DNA from: Lysinibacillus sp. G4S2
GTDB lineage: Bacteria > Bacillota > Bacilli > Bacillales_A > Planococcaceae
Direction of reading: 5' to 3'
Assembly (NCBI RefSeq): GCF_030348505.1
Contig: NZ_JAUCFJ010000002.1
Location: 1,740,001 to 1,804,000 of the forward strand
DNA: 64,000 nt
The notes beneath the pieces were generated by a model. The model saw only the letters and a program-made list of their open reading frames with translations. It did not search any database and was not told the DNA's origin. This document shows positions 25,942 to 35,021 of the stretch, in pieces (positions within the stretch are counted from its first letter, which is position 1; every line of letters begins with the position of its first letter). A program made the position numbers and the translations under genes.

Positions 25942-25980
25942 AAAAAAGCAAGTCGCCATTAAAAGGAGACTTGCTTTTTT
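25942..25980 (+). terminator. Terminator of queT
   Basis: A 13-bp perfect stem (25942-25954 with 25968-25980) ending in six T. Confidence 0.92.
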
Positions 25981-26080
25981 GATTCCATAAAAAAACTGGC
26001 TTGCGATCAGTCGGCGGAATGGGAGGAACGATTACATGAACACTTGAGGAAGTCTCACGCTCCATAAAGTCTTTTCCACT

Positions 26081-27424
26081 TTATTCGACTGTTACAGCTA
26101 GTTCCTTCACAAGTAGGGATGAGGAGCCATACCCATTTGGCAAGAAGTAAAGATCTGAGCTAGTTTCTTCGATATTGTTTAAGAAATGAAAGAAGTTTCC
26201 GGCTATTGTCATTTGCTTCACAGGTGAGACAACTTTGCCATCTTGAATATGAAATCCTTGTGCTGCGACTGAAAAATCACCCGAAATCGTATTCGTACCA
26301 GAGTGTAGCCCAGATAATTCTGTAATAAGTACTCCTTCAGATACTGAGGCCATTAACTCCTCCTGTGATCGCTTACCTGGTGAAATATATAAATTCTGAG
26401 GTGCGATTGATAAAGTACTTTTGTAAGAGTCTTTATGTGCATGTCCGCTCGTTTCGCAGCCTTCCTTCTTTGCCGTTTTTCTATTGTGCAATAGTGTTTG
26501 CAGTGTTCCATCTAAGATTATTGCTTGCTCCTTTGTCGCAACACCTTCACCGTCAAAGCTTGCTCCAGACAATGCCTTAGGGTGGAATGGGGCATTAAGC
26601 AGTGTGAAAGCATCTGACGCCACTTTTTGTCCAACTTTGCCTTTTAACAAAGACTGGTTCTTTTGTGCATTTTCAGCTGACAGTACAGGCATAAAAGTAC
26701 TTAATAAAGAAGCAGTTGCATCAGAACGTAGGATGATTGGATATTTTCCAGATGGAATCGACTTTTCACCTAGATTCGCAAGTGCTTCCTCAGCTGCTGC
26801 TTTAGCAATTTCATCAGCATTGAGAGAATGAAAATCACGTGTCATTTTTAAATAACCACCCGTTTTCAGTTCATCACCTTCTTTGACAACTGTGGATAGG
26901 AAGATGACTAAGCCGTTCTCCTTATGTGATAAGGAAAGGTCTTTACTATTCGCTAATGAACGTTCAGTACTATATTCTTCGAGAAAACAGTAATCTAACG
27001 TTACAATGCGCGCATCGTAAGTACGAATTTTTTGTTCAATTAAACGAAGTAGCTCTATTTTTTCAGGAATTCCTATAGTCTCTAATTCTTCATTGTAAAA
27101 TTCATATGATGTGTATTCGTTACTGCCATCAAAAATGTCTATGCCTTCATCCTCATCTAGAACGTCTGCATTTGTTTTTGCACTGTTGATTAAAAAGGAA
27201 ATCGAATCATCGTCTAATTTTTCTGTATAGGCGTAACCCATTTTTCCGTTATGCAGCCCGCGTAGACTTAGACCCCCATCTTCAGACGTTTCGTAGCTAT
27301 CGATCTGCCCTTCGTAAAGCATGCATTTAAAAGAATTTTTCCGTTCATAAAAAACTTCAGCTTCTTGAAAACCAGCTTCTATCGCCTTATTCAGTAGTTT
27401 TTCTTGGTATTCAGCAATGTTCAT
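26081..27424 (-). CDS. TldE/PmbA family protein, partner of TldD
   Basis: A 447-residue member of the PmbA/TldD family. TldD and TldE form a heterodimeric metalloprotease that trims modified peptides (microcin, antitoxin CcdA in Escherichia coli). This chain lacks the HExxxH zinc motif, as expected for the non-catalytic TldE subunit. It has the typical SGHA-, GTNTISGDFSVAAQGF and IAGN segments near the C-terminus. It lies 3 bases after tldD and is probably co-translated. No peptide precursor is visible nearby, so the substrate is unknown. Confidence 0.88.
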   Translation of the reverse strand: MNIAEYQEKLLNKAIEAGFQEAEVFYERKNSFKCMLYEGQIDSYETSEDGGLSLRGLHNGKMGYAYTEKLDDDSISFLINSAKTNADVLDEDEGIDIFDGSNEYTSYEFYNEELETIGIPEKIELLRLIEQKIRTYDARIVTLDYCFLEEYSTERSLANSKDLSLSHKENGLVIFLSTVVKEGDELKTGGYLKMTRDFHSLNADEIAKAAAEEALANLGEKSIPSGKYPIILRSDATASLLSTFMPVLSAENAQKNQSLLKGKVGQKVASDAFTLLNAPFHPKALSGASFDGEGVATKEQAIILDGTLQTLLHNRKTAKKEGCETSGHAHKDSYKSTLSIAPQNLYISPGKRSQEELMASVSEGVLITELSGLHSGTNTISGDFSVAAQGFHIQDGKVVSPVKQMTIAGNFFHFLNNIEETSSDLYFLPNGYGSSSLLVKELAVTVE

Positions 27425-27427
27425 AAA

Positions 27428-28816
27428 TTATTCCCCCTTCGTTCCTCCAACTGTTATTTCACTAACGCGAATCATCGGCTGGCCAACATTGACAGGAAGA
27501 CTACCACTAATTGATCCACACATACCAGCACCATGCGCAAGATTATTACCAACACGATCAACTAGCTGTAATGTTTTTGCCCCATTGCCTATAAGTGTTG
27601 CACCACGTACAGGACGATCGATTTTTCCATCCTTTACGATATAAGCTTCCATAACTGCGAAGTTATAGTCACCAGTCGATGGATTTACTTGCCCGCCACC
27701 CATATATTTTGCATAAATACCATATTCAGTGGATGCAATAATTTCTTCATGTGTTGATGTACCCGGAGCGATATAGGTGTTAGTCATTCGGGATGTTGGA
27801 TTGAAACGATAGGATTGGCGACGTGAAGAGCCAGTTGGTTCGGCATTCATACGGCGTGCATTAAATTTATCAATCAAGTAGCCTTTTAAAATACCATTTT
27901 CAATTAAGATGTTTTTTCGCGTTTTTTCCCCTTCATCATCAATGTTAAGAGAACCCCATTCGTTTGGAAGTGTGCCATCATCAATATATGTAACAATATC
28001 AGGGGCAACTTTTTCACCAATACGATTTGCAAAAACGGAATTGTTTTTCGCGACGGCTGTAGCTTCAAGTCCGTGACCACAAGCCTCGTGAAATATAACA
28101 CCACCAAATTCATTATCAATGATGACAGGGAATTTACCGCTAGGACATTCATCGGCATGAAGCATAGTGACCGCAATACGTGCAGCTTCACCAGCATAGT
28201 GTTCCAGATTTAGATTTTCGATAAATTCAAAGCCCGCATGTGCGCCAGGACCATAGAAGCCCGTTTGCATTTCTTTGCCCTCAGAGGCAGTTGCCTGGAT
28301 GGCAAGTCGACTATAGATACGCGTATCTTCTACAAATTTTCCTTCTGAGTTGGCGATTAAAACATGCTGCTCTTCGTCAAGATACCGAACTTTAACTTGA
28401 CTGATGCGTTCATCATAGTTTCTAGCAATGTCATTAGCCTGCCGCATGATTGTTGCTTTTCTAGCATGCTCCACACTGTTTGGAAGAATGATAATGTTAT
28501 GAAGAGGCGTAATAATTTCTTTATTTAATGGTTGAATCGTTCCAGTAGCACCTCCTTTAATGGCAAGTGCTGCTCGTTTTGCTGCTGCTAGTAAGCCTTC
28601 CTCTGAAAAATCGTTTGTGTATGTGTAGATGCTCTGAAGACCGGAAAAAATGCGTATACCAATGCCGAAGTCACGCCCTGAAATACTTTGTTCAATTTTT
28701 CCACTTTGTAATGTACATTCATTGACGAATTTATCCTCGATGAAAACTTCGGAAAAATCGCCACCTGTAGAAAGGGCTTCTTCAAGTACATTTTCAATAA
28801 CTGATTGTTTAATCAT
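27428..28816 (-). CDS. tldD: TldD family metalloprotease
   Basis: A 462-residue catalytic subunit of the TldD-TldE protease. The zinc site is HEACGHGLE (the family's HExxxH), and a further Cys-rich segment, HGAGMCGSISGSLPVNVG, sits near the C-terminus. Start at 28816 is supported by AGGAGGG just upstream; the open frame extends 25 codons further but without a site. It is first in a two-gene unit on the minus strand with tldE. In B. subtilis a similar pair is missing, whereas it is common in Lysinibacillus-like genomes, as far as I recall. Confidence 0.9.
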   Translation of the reverse strand: MIKQSVIENVLEEALSTGGDFSEVFIEDKFVNECTLQSGKIEQSISGRDFGIGIRIFSGLQSIYTYTNDFSEEGLLAAAKRAALAIKGGATGTIQPLNKEIITPLHNIIILPNSVEHARKATIMRQANDIARNYDERISQVKVRYLDEEQHVLIANSEGKFVEDTRIYSRLAIQATASEGKEMQTGFYGPGAHAGFEFIENLNLEHYAGEAARIAVTMLHADECPSGKFPVIIDNEFGGVIFHEACGHGLEATAVAKNNSVFANRIGEKVAPDIVTYIDDGTLPNEWGSLNIDDEGEKTRKNILIENGILKGYLIDKFNARRMNAEPTGSSRRQSYRFNPTSRMTNTYIAPGTSTHEEIIASTEYGIYAKYMGGGQVNPSTGDYNFAVMEAYIVKDGKIDRPVRGATLIGNGAKTLQLVDRVGNNLAHGAGMCGSISGSLPVNVGQPMIRVSEITVGGTKGE

Positions 28817-28991
28817 ATTTTTCCCTCCTTTTCCTAAGTATACTAAAAAATTAGAAAAATCTGAAATGTAATATTTTAGATTTTTTTTCATAAGTTCATA
28901 TATATTCCAAATGAAACATTTTATGATGTGTAGTGTTTATGTTAGATAAGAGTGGGATGTAAATAAATTTTGTGAAAGGAGCCTTATCGAG

Positions 28992-30019
28992 GTGAAGGGA
29001 ACTTTTAATCAATCGACAATGGATGAGTTGGTTGCTCAGACGATCGAAAAGAAGAATATTAGGAGTGTTGTGTTATGTGTAGAAAAAGGGAATCATTCAT
29101 TTTCACATGTGAGTAGTGCTGGGAATATGGAAGATGATACTCCATATTTTTTAGCAAGTGTCACGAAATTATATATTACAGCAATTATTTTGAAACTAAG
29201 GATGGAAAATAGAGTAGATTTGGACGATAAAATTTCACAATATCTTCCTGAAGATACAGTAAGTAGAATTCATATTTTGAAAGATATTGATTATTCTAAT
29301 GAAATTACTATCAAACATTTAATGTCAAATACATCAGGCATTCCAGACTATTTTACTTCAGATGTTTTTTAGAACTTGTGGATGGTAAGGATCAATTATG
29401 GCCTTTTGAGAAAACTGTACAATCAGTGAAAAAAATGAAACCTAAATTTAAGCCTGGACAAAAGGGAAAAGTACATTATTCTGATACGAACTATCAGCTT
29501 TTAGGAGAAATTATTAAAACAATTTCTGGTCAATCTATTCACGAAGTATTTAGGCAATATATTTTTGATGCATTAAATCTCCAGCATTCCTATGTTTATG
29601 AGGACGTTAATGATGAAAAGCCTCTGCCTTTAACATATAAATCGAAACAGCTTCTAATTCCACAATATATGTCATCGATACCAGCAGAAGGTGGTATTGT
29701 ATCGACAGCACAAGAATCCATGATATTTCTAAAAGCTTTCATAAACGGTCAACTATTTCCTAAAAATGACCTCAATGAGTTAATGAGTAATTGGAACTTC
29801 TTGCTCTTACCAGGGCAATTTTATTACGGAGTGGGAATAGTAAAGCAACCTATTTCGCTGGTTTCCTTTAAAAATGGATTAATAGGGCATTGGGGACAAT
29901 CTGGCGCTTTTGCATTTTATTATCCACAGAAAGATTTGTATTTCACGGGGACGGTCAATCAAATTATCGGACATAGTGTAGCTGCACGCTTAATTTCAAA
30001 AATTATCAAGCGTTTTTAA
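28992..30019 (+). pseudogene. Beta-lactamase-fold serine hydrolase, broken by a 1-base frameshift
   Basis: Two frames together make one class C-type serine hydrolase (Beta-lactamase family, about 342 residues). Frame 1 (28992-29372) starts with GTG after GAAAGGAG and has the catalytic S-x-x-K as ASVTK. Frame 2 (to 30019) has the Y-S-D motif HYSDTNYQLLGEI and the third motif as GHWGQSGAF. The switch falls in a run of six T at 29365-29370. Adding one T joins SDVF to ELVDGKDQLW with no loss. So it is either a true recent mutation or a base-calling error. If intact it would be a D,D-peptidase or esterase-like enzyme, apparently cytoplasmic. Confidence 0.85.
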
Positions 30020-30085
30020 TGAATAAAATGAATCATTAAGGCCTTCTTTAACCAAACTAATGGTAAAGACAAGGAAGGTGATGGC

Positions 30086-30313
30086 ATGCAGAAAGAGCAG
30101 TATAATGCAGGGGATAGTGTTTATATTTTTTATCGAAACCCACATGTTCTGGATGTAGCAAATATACAGGAAGCGGAAATTGTGAACAATCCGGATAATC
30201 CAAATGAACTGGTGCTATTTCTATTTGAGTCGTACTATCCACTAACAAACGATATTTTAATATTTACAAGCGAAATGGATGCTGTGCAAGCATATCATCA
30301 GTATTTTCATTGA
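30086..30313 (+). CDS. splA: SplA-like small protein
   Basis: A 75-residue protein that starts MQKEQYNAGDSVYIFYRNPH, matching the SplA pattern (a GD-VY-IYRNPH start, V-A-IQ-AEIV in the middle, LALF-E-YY-L-D near the end). In B. subtilis SplA is a negative regulator of splB, the spore photoproduct lyase. No splB-like gene is next to it here; the following DNA is a repeat element. AAGGAAGGTGATG precedes the ATG. The assignment is by motif memory. Confidence 0.7.
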   Translation: MQKEQYNAGDSVYIFYRNPHVLDVANIQEAEIVNNPDNPNELVLFLFESYYPLTNDILIFTSEMDAVQAYHQYFH

Positions 30314-30434
30314 TAGCGGTAGAACATAAGCAGACTAAAAGGAACTGATTTTCCTGCAAGAGTTTCAACAACTTTTCAACATTCTATGAGAGAAAATTAA
30401 TCATAAGTTTTCTCTCTATATTTTAACTAACTTT

Positions 30435-30779
30435 GTGTTCATCACCAAAAGTTGTGGATGACATTTGTTAAAATATATGCCATATATTAGTTGATCTTCG
30501 TTCCGGCTGTAGCGACAGCAACAACAAATGTTTTCTGTAGTGAAAGCGAAGCAGCAGCAACAAAGTGCCAGTTGGAACAGAAATCACCCCCTCGTTTTTT
30601 ACCGAAGAGCCAAAAAATAGGAAGACTTTGAAGATTTATCGAAACAAAATCGCTCTTTATCGAAACTATTTGAGCTTTTATCGAAACAAAATCTCATTTT
30701 ATCGAAACTTTTTGGGTTTTTATCGAAAAACAAGCTCTTTCTATCAAAGAAATCAACCACACGTTATGGTGTAGAGCCT
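30435..30779. repeat. MITE-like element, copy B
   Basis: Left end GTTCATCACCAAAAGTTGTG; right end CAACCACACGTTATGGTGTA plus GAGCC, inverted. The core holds TGAAAGCGAAGCAGCAGCAA and a diverged internal right end at about 30566-30610. A 21-bp-period array lies between the two right ends. The outer right end supplies the stop codon of the NUDIX gene. Confidence 0.75.
30633..30746. repeat. Tandem array, 21-bp period, family 3
   Basis: Five successive 21-bp units that all begin TTTATCGAAA: TTTATCGAAACAAAATCGCTC, then variants ending in TTTGAGCT, ATCTCAT, TTTGGGTT and AGCTCTT. It is located inside MITE-like copy B. Confidence 0.85.
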
Positions 30780-31225
30780 AACTTTGTTTTATACGGTTCA
30801 ATATATCTACAATCTATTCCATCTGGTAATTTTAACAATGAGAAATATTGCATTGTCTCTGATTCGTTATAATCAATGACTAAATTACCTTTAATATTTC
30901 TTGTATAATAAACGGCTGTAACGGAGTAGAATTCATCTCCATTAGAAACTTTAAGGTAATAATCTGGACCCGAAAAAATACCTAATAACTTTAAGTCTTC
31001 AATAACCAAACCTGTTTCTTCTAACACTTCTCTTTTTGCTGTATCTTCTAAGCTTTCCCCTAATTCCATCAAACCACCCGGAAGCCCCCAACTGCCATCG
31101 TATCTTTTTTGCAATAATACCTCATTTTCATTATTTAAAATTATTACAACAGAACCTGGCAAAATAATTGGTTGGTGCCCAACATATTGTCGTAAAAATT
31201 TATAGTATTCCATTGATTCACTCAT
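30764..31225 (-). CDS. NUDIX hydrolase
   Basis: A 153-residue NUDIX-fold pyrophosphohydrolase. The NUDIX box is intact from GGLMELGESLEDTAKREV through LEETGLV (G-x5-E-x7-R-E-x2-E-E-x-G). It is similar to ADP-ribose or nucleoside diphosphate hydrolases starting YYKFLRQYVGHQP. The last four residues (GSTP) and the stop come from the right end of a MITE-like element, so the original C-terminus may have been replaced. No ribosome site fits the ATG at 31225 or the in-frame ATG at 31213. AAAGGAGG lies about 65 bases upstream instead, so the start is uncertain. Confidence 0.85.
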   Translation of the reverse strand: MSESMEYYKFLRQYVGHQPIILPGSVVIILNNENEVLLQKRYDGSWGLPGGLMELGESLEDTAKREVLEETGLVIEDLKLLGIFSGPDYYLKVSNGDEFYSVTAVYYTRNIKGNLVIDYNESETMQYFSLLKLPDGIDCRYIEPYKTKLGSTP

Positions 31226-31391
31226 TTCTAATTGAATAAATTTATCTGTTATTGTTTTAATTACACAATCACCAGGGATTTCCTCCTTTGAATTTTAATC
31301 ATGCTGATCTCCATTTACACATTGTCTGTATAATCCCAGTTTTGATGGTAACGCTAAGCCGAGATAGTCATTCAAAAAGGGGAGAATCTAT

Positions 31392-32321
31392 TTGTACTCA
31401 TTTCAACCAAATTGTTGGTCCGAGCATGATGAACTTAAGGTTGTTATACTTTGTGCACCTTCAAAATTAGATGTGCCAGATTTGACAATAGCTGAAAATG
31501 TAGGGTGGAGTGCTACTGTCAATCATGTAAAAGCAATGGAGAATTTCATGGAATTAAAGACAACGCTAGAAAATGTGGGTGTCATGGTTATTGACTATTC
31601 GAAAGAGCTACCAAATGATGTGGAAACAGTAAGTGAGCAGCTTATTAATAGGTACTTTATACGCGATCTAGCCTGTGTTTTAGGAAATAGTATTTTCCTT
31701 GGAGAGGCAGGTAGCTCGTTAAGGCGTCCAGAATATCCACATGCTCACTCTTTATTAGAAAAGTGGTTTCCAGAAAAATTTAATAAGCAACCTTCTACTG
31801 CTTTAGAATGTGGAGATGTAATGATCCTAAATAAGGATGCCGTGCTTATTAATCTTGGAATGAGAACAACATTAGAGGCTGTGGAAAGTATTAAGGAACG
31901 AATCTTCCAAGAAGGATTTTCGGAGATTGCGATTATTGATTTGCCCAGACGCTCCGATACACTTCATTTAGATATGAATTGTAATGTTGCGAACACAAAT
32001 CTAGTAATAGCTAAAAACTTTATGCGCTATTTTCCTGTACAAGTGTTCACAGCTCAAACAAGTCGTTTTGAAATGACTGAGCAATTTTTAAATCACCATG
32101 GTTTTGATGTTTACTGGCTTGAAAAATATAATACAATTCCTGACATTAACTTTATAAACCTTGATCCTGAAACGCTGTTGATTAGTAAGCAAGCAACGAA
32201 AAAGCAATTTACGAATCATCCACAATTACAAAAAAAGAATTTGATAGAAATTGAAGTCTCAGAGCTTGAAAAAGGCGGTGGTGGCATTCGTTGTATGACA
32301 TTGCCGTTGGTAAGAAAATAA
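31392..32321 (+). CDS. Arginine deiminase/amidinotransferase-family protein
   Basis: A 309-residue guanidine-modifying enzyme. Key motifs: the RDLACVLGN segment, LECGDVMILN (substrate-binding acids), TLHLDMNCNVANTNLV (catalytic His) and GGGGIRCMTLPLVR (catalytic Cys near the C-terminus). It is shorter than classic arginine deiminase (about 410 residues) and closer in size to dimethylarginine hydrolases. TTG start after AAAGGGGAGA. The next gene is an amino acid permease 25 bases on, so the pair likely imports and modifies one guanidino compound. No ornithine transcarbamylase or carbamate kinase is near. Confidence 0.85.
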   Translation: MYSFQPNCWSEHDELKVVILCAPSKLDVPDLTIAENVGWSATVNHVKAMENFMELKTTLENVGVMVIDYSKELPNDVETVSEQLINRYFIRDLACVLGNSIFLGEAGSSLRRPEYPHAHSLLEKWFPEKFNKQPSTALECGDVMILNKDAVLINLGMRTTLEAVESIKERIFQEGFSEIAIIDLPRRSDTLHLDMNCNVANTNLVIAKNFMRYFPVQVFTAQTSRFEMTEQFLNHHGFDVYWLEKYNTIPDINFINLDPETLLISKQATKKQFTNHPQLQKKNLIEIEVSELEKGGGGIRCMTLPLVRK

Positions 32322-32346
32322 CAAAGGGCAGGAGGGTTGAATCAAC

Positions 32347-33672
32347 ATGACATCTAAAACAAGTAAAGGGAGGTTGTCTTGGTGGCAGCTTTCGCTTCTC
32401 GGTATAGGTTGTACACTAGGAACAGGATTTTTTCTTGGGACAAGTATGGCCATTCATAAAAGTGGTCCTGCTGTTGTGATTCCTTTTTTGTTAGCGGCGA
32501 TTGCTACGTACATTGTCTATGATGCTCTTGTTAAGATGTCAGTTGACAATCCAGATAAGGGATCATTCCGTACTTATGCAAAGCAAGCTTTTGGAAAATG
32601 GGCAGGATTTAGTAATGGTTGGATTTACTTGATTTCTGAGATGCTTATTATGGGCAGTCAATTGATGGCACTTGGTATTTTTACAAGGCTTTGGTTTCCG
32701 ACGCTTCCATTATGGGTTGCTGCATCTATTTATGCTGCGCTTGGATTAGCTGTTATTCTTACTGGTATGAAGGGCTTTGAAAACTTTCAAAATATTTTTG
32801 GTGCGTTAAAGGCAGCGGCGGTTGTAATGTTTATTATAGTAGCGGTTCTATTAATAATAAAAGGATTTAATACGGAAACAACTTCACTCGATGCAATGCA
32901 CGCAAATTATGAAGAATTTTTCTCACAGGGTGTGAAAGGAATTTGGCTTGGGTTGCTGTATGCCTTTTATGCATTTGGAGGAATTGAGGTTATGGGTTTA
33001 ATGGTCATTGATTTAAAAAATCCTCAAGAAGCACCGAAAGCTGGAAAAGTGATGCTTATTGTTATAACTATCATTTTTATAATGGCTATTATGCTTGCAT
33101 TGACGCTTGTTTCATGGAAGGATTTTAATATTGAGGAAAGTCCATTTATTACAGCTCTTCGTGACTATCATTTACCTTTTTTTGCAGACGTATTTAATGG
33201 CATATTAATTATTGCCGGTTTTTCAACAATGGTAGCCTCTTTATACGCGGTCGTAACGATTCTCATAACATTGGCAGAGGATCATGATGCCCCTGCTTCA
33301 CTTGCTAAAAAAGGAAAAATGAAGGTTCCGTTTCCTGCTTTTCTCTTTTTGGCCAGTGGTTTAATCATTACAATTGTTATTGGTTTCCTCATGCCAGAAA
33401 GAATTTTTGAATATTTGATGACAGCTGCAGGCCTAATGCTAATTTATAACTGGCTCTTTATTTTAGTAACATATGCGAAGCTAATGGAGCTATCGAAGTG
33501 GGAGCATGTAAAAAATGGTTTTGGGATATTACTCATTGTGGTGACAGTGTCTGGAACGTTAGGGGAAAAAACAAGCAGACTCGGTTTTTTCGTGAGCCTG
33601 CTTTTTATCATCATCATAGGAATTGCAACTTGGATTGTAATGAAAAGGCAAAAACACGGTAAGCAAGTTTAA
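32347..33672 (+). CDS. APC family amino acid permease
   Basis: A 441-residue carrier with about 12 helices. The APC start is visible as SLLGIGCTLGTGFFLGTSMA, and the central segment is FYAFGGIEVMGLMVIDLKNP. GGCAGGAGGG precedes the ATG. It follows the deiminase-family gene at close distance, and probably imports the same amino acid (arginine-like). Its stop overlaps the end of the convergent YqcI/YcgG gene by 4 bases. Substrate not determined. Confidence 0.87.
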   Translation: MTSKTSKGRLSWWQLSLLGIGCTLGTGFFLGTSMAIHKSGPAVVIPFLLAAIATYIVYDALVKMSVDNPDKGSFRTYAKQAFGKWAGFSNGWIYLISEMLIMGSQLMALGIFTRLWFPTLPLWVAASIYAALGLAVILTGMKGFENFQNIFGALKAAAVVMFIIVAVLLIIKGFNTETTSLDAMHANYEEFFSQGVKGIWLGLLYAFYAFGGIEVMGLMVIDLKNPQEAPKAGKVMLIVITIIFIMAIMLALTLVSWKDFNIEESPFITALRDYHLPFFADVFNGILIIAGFSTMVASLYAVVTILITLAEDHDAPASLAKKGKMKVPFPAFLFLASGLIITIVIGFLMPERIFEYLMTAAGLMLIYNWLFILVTYAKLMELSKWEHVKNGFGILLIVVTVSGTLGEKTSRLGFFVSLLFIIIIGIATWIVMKRQKHGKQV

Positions 33673-34436
33673 TATTCTTCGTTCTTTGGAAAGATTAGAG
33701 AATTTTGCAGACGTAAAAAAGGACATTTAGTTGGGCTACGATGATCATCACTTAAAAAATATTGCTTCCATTCATAACTATCTTCTTGCCCATACCATTT
33801 TAAATCAGGATGAGCTGGAATGGCATCATATTCAGAAATGCGTTGGCGAATTAGTTTTTTTAATTTTCGACCAAATACAGTAGAGTCATTTATTTCTTCA
33901 AATATCCAGCGAGGCTGAAATGCCATTAATAGCGTAGAAAAATGACGACTCTTTCGCAATTTGTGGGCGGGCGTTGCACAAGATATAAAATAAGGCTCAC
34001 CGTTAAAACAAAATTCCCATTGTTGATGCAATGGATCAGTTGGAATTTCCTCCGGCCAATCGACATCATCAAATTTAGTTAAATTGTTTAAAATTGACCA
34101 AAATAAATTTCTATATTCCTCAACATCGAAGTGTTTCAGCATATCGTCAGGGGTTTTAAAGAAAATGGCGTGGGTTGTATATTTTCCAAATGTTTTCGAG
34201 CACTTATCGTATTCTTTTAAGCATTGTGCTAACGCCTTTATCGATTGTTCCTCCCGTGGATCTCCGATAAAACTATAACGAAGATGGTTTGATAAAAAAC
34301 CTATTCTAGCTGGGATACAGGGGAAAGCATTTGCTTCATTTGCAACCATGGCAGCGAAGTCTGTATATGCTGACTGTTGCCATAATGGAAGTGTTTCAAA
34401 ATGTTCTTCTATCCACTTCTTGTCTACTACTTCCAC
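33669..34436 (-). CDS. YqcI/YcgG family protein
   Basis: A 255-residue protein of the YqcI/YcgG family. Marks: FPCIPARIGFLSNHLRYSFIGDP near the N-terminus, HAIFFKTPD, and CPFLRLQNSLI near the end. A characterised relative is the haem-dependent N-hydroxylase GntA of guanitoxin synthesis; whether this one binds haem is unknown. The gene is alone on the minus strand. The neighbouring deiminase-family gene also concerns guanidino chemistry, which may be coincidence. Confidence 0.85.
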   Translation of the reverse strand: MEVVDKKWIEEHFETLPLWQQSAYTDFAAMVANEANAFPCIPARIGFLSNHLRYSFIGDPREEQSIKALAQCLKEYDKCSKTFGKYTTHAIFFKTPDDMLKHFDVEEYRNLFWSILNNLTKFDDVDWPEEIPTDPLHQQWEFCFNGEPYFISCATPAHKLRKSRHFSTLLMAFQPRWIFEEINDSTVFGRKLKKLIRQRISEYDAIPAHPDLKWYGQEDSYEWKQYFLSDDHRSPTKCPFLRLQNSLIFPKNEEY

Positions 34437-34550
34437 TTGAGTCTCCTCCTTCTATACATCTTTATATTATTAAAAAAAGTGCAGATGAGTGACGATGTAT
34501 CGATAATAATGTTTTCTAAATAGCGAAAATAAGGGGGATTTCGACTTAAT

Positions 34551-34825
34551 AGGCTCATCACAATAACGTGGGGTTGATTTTCATTGCGGCTGGGCGCTTT
34601 GTAGCTGACGCTCTGCTTTCGCTACAGAAAACATTTGTAGCTGACGCTCTGCTTTCGCTACAGAAAACATTTGTAGCTGACGCTCTGCTTTCGCTACAGA
34701 AAACATTTGTAGCTGACACTTCGCTTTTGCACAGAGCAAAGCTTCCTGGACGTCCGATGAGCCGCTTCACTCGCGATGCTCATCTTTGACGCTTAATCCC
34801 CAAGTAGTCGCTCAGCCTCCACTCA
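34551..34825. repeat. MITE-like element, copy E (reverse orientation, one end lost)
   Basis: It begins AGGCTCATCACAATAACGTG, the inverted right end. The core has 3.5 tandem 36-bp units at 34601-34730 (GTAGCTGACGCTCTGCTTTC-GCTACAGAAAACATTT). It continues through CGTCCGATGAGCCGCTTCAC to AGTCGCTCAGCCTCCACT, after which similarity stops. The remaining DNA to 35022 is AT-rich with no feature I can support. Confidence 0.75.
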
Positions 34826-35021
34826 ACATTCATTTTAATAAATATACTTCCTAATTTTTGGCGAAAGGCGAATTAAGAGTTTCAATTTTATTTATAATAG
34901 AGAACATGATTAATGATCTGATAAAGTACTAATATTTTAAATATTCAACTTGATGGATACTCTTTCCTGTAAAATAAACATGAGATGTTGAAAAAAATCA
35001 AAATGAAAGGATGTCAGGTAT

